A DNA stretch of 64,000 nucleotides from CBDAKK01 sp965196605 (GTDB taxonomy: Bacteria; Spirochaetota; Spirochaetia; WTKD01; G963693115). Shown here piece by piece: positions 63,284-64,000 of the stretch. Position 1 is the stretch's first letter, and each line of letters starts with the position of its first letter. The notes beneath the pieces were generated by a model. That model ran no database searches. It was given only the letters and a program-made list of their open reading frames with translations, and had not been told where the DNA came from. Location: positions 1,054,001-1,118,000 of the forward strand of contig CBDAKK010000008.1 in NCBI GenBank assembly GCA_965196605.1, given 5' to 3'. The position numbers and the translations under genes were made by a program.

Positions 63284-64000
63284 TTAAAAAAAAACCGAAG
63301 GCGGGTGAGAAAACTGCGCACTACTCGGGCTGTCCCCACCGAGAAAGATATCAGCATCGTCCTTCGGCTTTGGTAATGCGTGATGCTCATAGAGTGCGCT
63401 CAGCGAGATAGGCACACCGCGGTCGACCGCTTGCAGTATCTCTTCAAACGAAGCCTTTTTTGCGGTATCAAAGACAAGGTGCGGATACTCATTCTGTACA
63501 CCGAAATTCAAGTCAACAAGAGAGCGGATAAGCGACTTATTGATTGTCTCGCTTAAAGCACGTGCATCATCGCGTACAATTTTATCGAAGGCGCGCTCAT
63601 GAACTTCGGCTTGCGCCCTTGTGCCGTGTTTCGCCTCCTGTGTTGCTAGAACTTGTCCCGTAATAGCGTAGGATATTTCAGCATTACACGCAGCGATAAG
63701 CGTGTTAAAATCGGCAATGCGTCCACTCGCGTCGATGGTCTTCACTTCGCGCACGTTTGCAAAGGAACCTGCGCTATCGCTTTTCAGGCGATGCAAGTCC
63801 TGAGCAATCTGCTCTGAGCGCGCCTTGGTCTCTTCGGGGTCGGTGGTATCTAAGTCGAAGAGCGCCAATACAGACGGGACGCCGTAGCGGTCGGCAAGCT
63901 GGAGCCAATACTGCCAGCCCGCTTTTTTAAATTTATAGAGCCACCAGCACGGGCGTAAAGAGCTTGTACCGTAGGGACTTTCTGCATGCGGGGAATTGCG
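63284..64000 (-). CDS. Mu gp29-like portal protein (DUF935), partial
   Basis: The reading frame enters from beyond the window end and gives 238 residues. PYGTSSLRPCWWLYKFKKAGWQ, ADRYGVPSVLALFD and the helical GRIADFNTLIAACNAEISYAITGQ segment are typical of DUF935 portal proteins, which form the DNA gateway of Mu-like heads. It stops at TAA right after a T9 run (minus strand; 63286-63294). One T more or fewer would carry it into the frame of the next gene, so the normal C-terminus of the portal seems to lie there. Confidence 0.82.
   Translation of the reverse strand, partial: RNSPHAESPYGTSSLRPCWWLYKFKKAGWQYWLQLADRYGVPSVLALFDLDTTDPEETKARSEQIAQDLHRLKSDSAGSFANVREVKTIDASGRIADFNTLIAACNAEISYAITGQVLATQEAKHGTRAQAEVHERAFDKIVRDDARALSETINKSLIRSLVDLNFGVQNEYPHLVFDTAKKASFEEILQAVDRGVPISLSALYEHHALPKPKDDADIFLGGDSPSSAQFSHPPSVFF

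Overview
The window looks like a piece of a spirochaete chromosome, most likely Treponema or a close relative. The signs are a V-type (not F-type) ATPase operon end, a ~920-residue GreA with a long helical N-terminal extension, many lipoproteins with signal peptidase II boxes, a BspA-like leucine-rich-repeat surface protein, and paired outer-membrane beta-barrels. The species cannot be named from the sequence alone.

Layout. 1-2336: end of the V-ATPase operon, a TPR protein, an ABC-transporter ATPase remnant and tRNA-Ala. 2397-3075: two ~303-bp copies of a dispersed hairpin repeat. 3096-13268: a near-complete type II secretion (T2SS) cluster with prepilin peptidase, secretin, ATPase, platform protein, pseudopilins G, I-like, J and K, then L, M and a C-like protein; L and the C-like gene are frameshifted. 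13766-16476: two lipoproteins and a clostripain-fold protein that has lost its catalytic residues. 16486-20322: a degraded accessory zone with repeat blocks, an Rhs C-terminal remnant, small membrane proteins that could be immunity proteins, and an intact IS1595-family element. 20414-22890: a lipoprotein joining BspA-type repeats to a GH18 endoglycosidase, broken by one frameshift. 23020-31133: a squalene/phytoene synthase and a branched-chain amino acid cluster (ilvB, ilvN, leuC, a sodium/bile-acid-type transporter, leuD, ilvD), with leuC and the transporter frameshifted.

32416-39403: a short UvrA-family ABC ATPase gene is cut in two by a complete ~4.7-kb gokushovirus-like Microviridae prophage. 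The prophage has VP5-, VP1-, VP3- and VP2-like genes, a cysteine-peptidase-like gene, two tiny basic proteins and a HUH replication initiator. It carries a 28-bp dif/Xer-like site at its right end, and an inverted near-copy lies 1.4 kb outside it. 40389-54532 is mostly conserved core: greA, two outer-membrane proteins, tRNA-Leu, cysS, sufE, mscS, the oxidative pentose-phosphate genes gnd-zwf-pgl, and mazG. 54591-56948 holds two unfamiliar coupled genes and more repeats. 56949-60284 holds an SPFH-like protein, era, a clpP paralogue and a 3'-truncated secreted nuclease-like gene. From 60285 to the end is part of a Mu-like prophage (portal, head protein with a nuclease-toxin-like tail, ImmA/IrrE peptidase), running off the window.

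Two themes cut across the window. First, many genes are broken by a single indel in a short homopolymer or dinucleotide run; this could be genome decay, phase variation or assembly error. Second, a family of mosaic repeats is built around a perfect 20-bp hairpin with an 8-nt loop, whose sequence varies between copies while pairing is kept. Several stand-alone genes also have a TATAAT-like box 5-11 nt before the start codon and no Shine-Dalgarno, which suggests leaderless or near-leaderless mRNAs.
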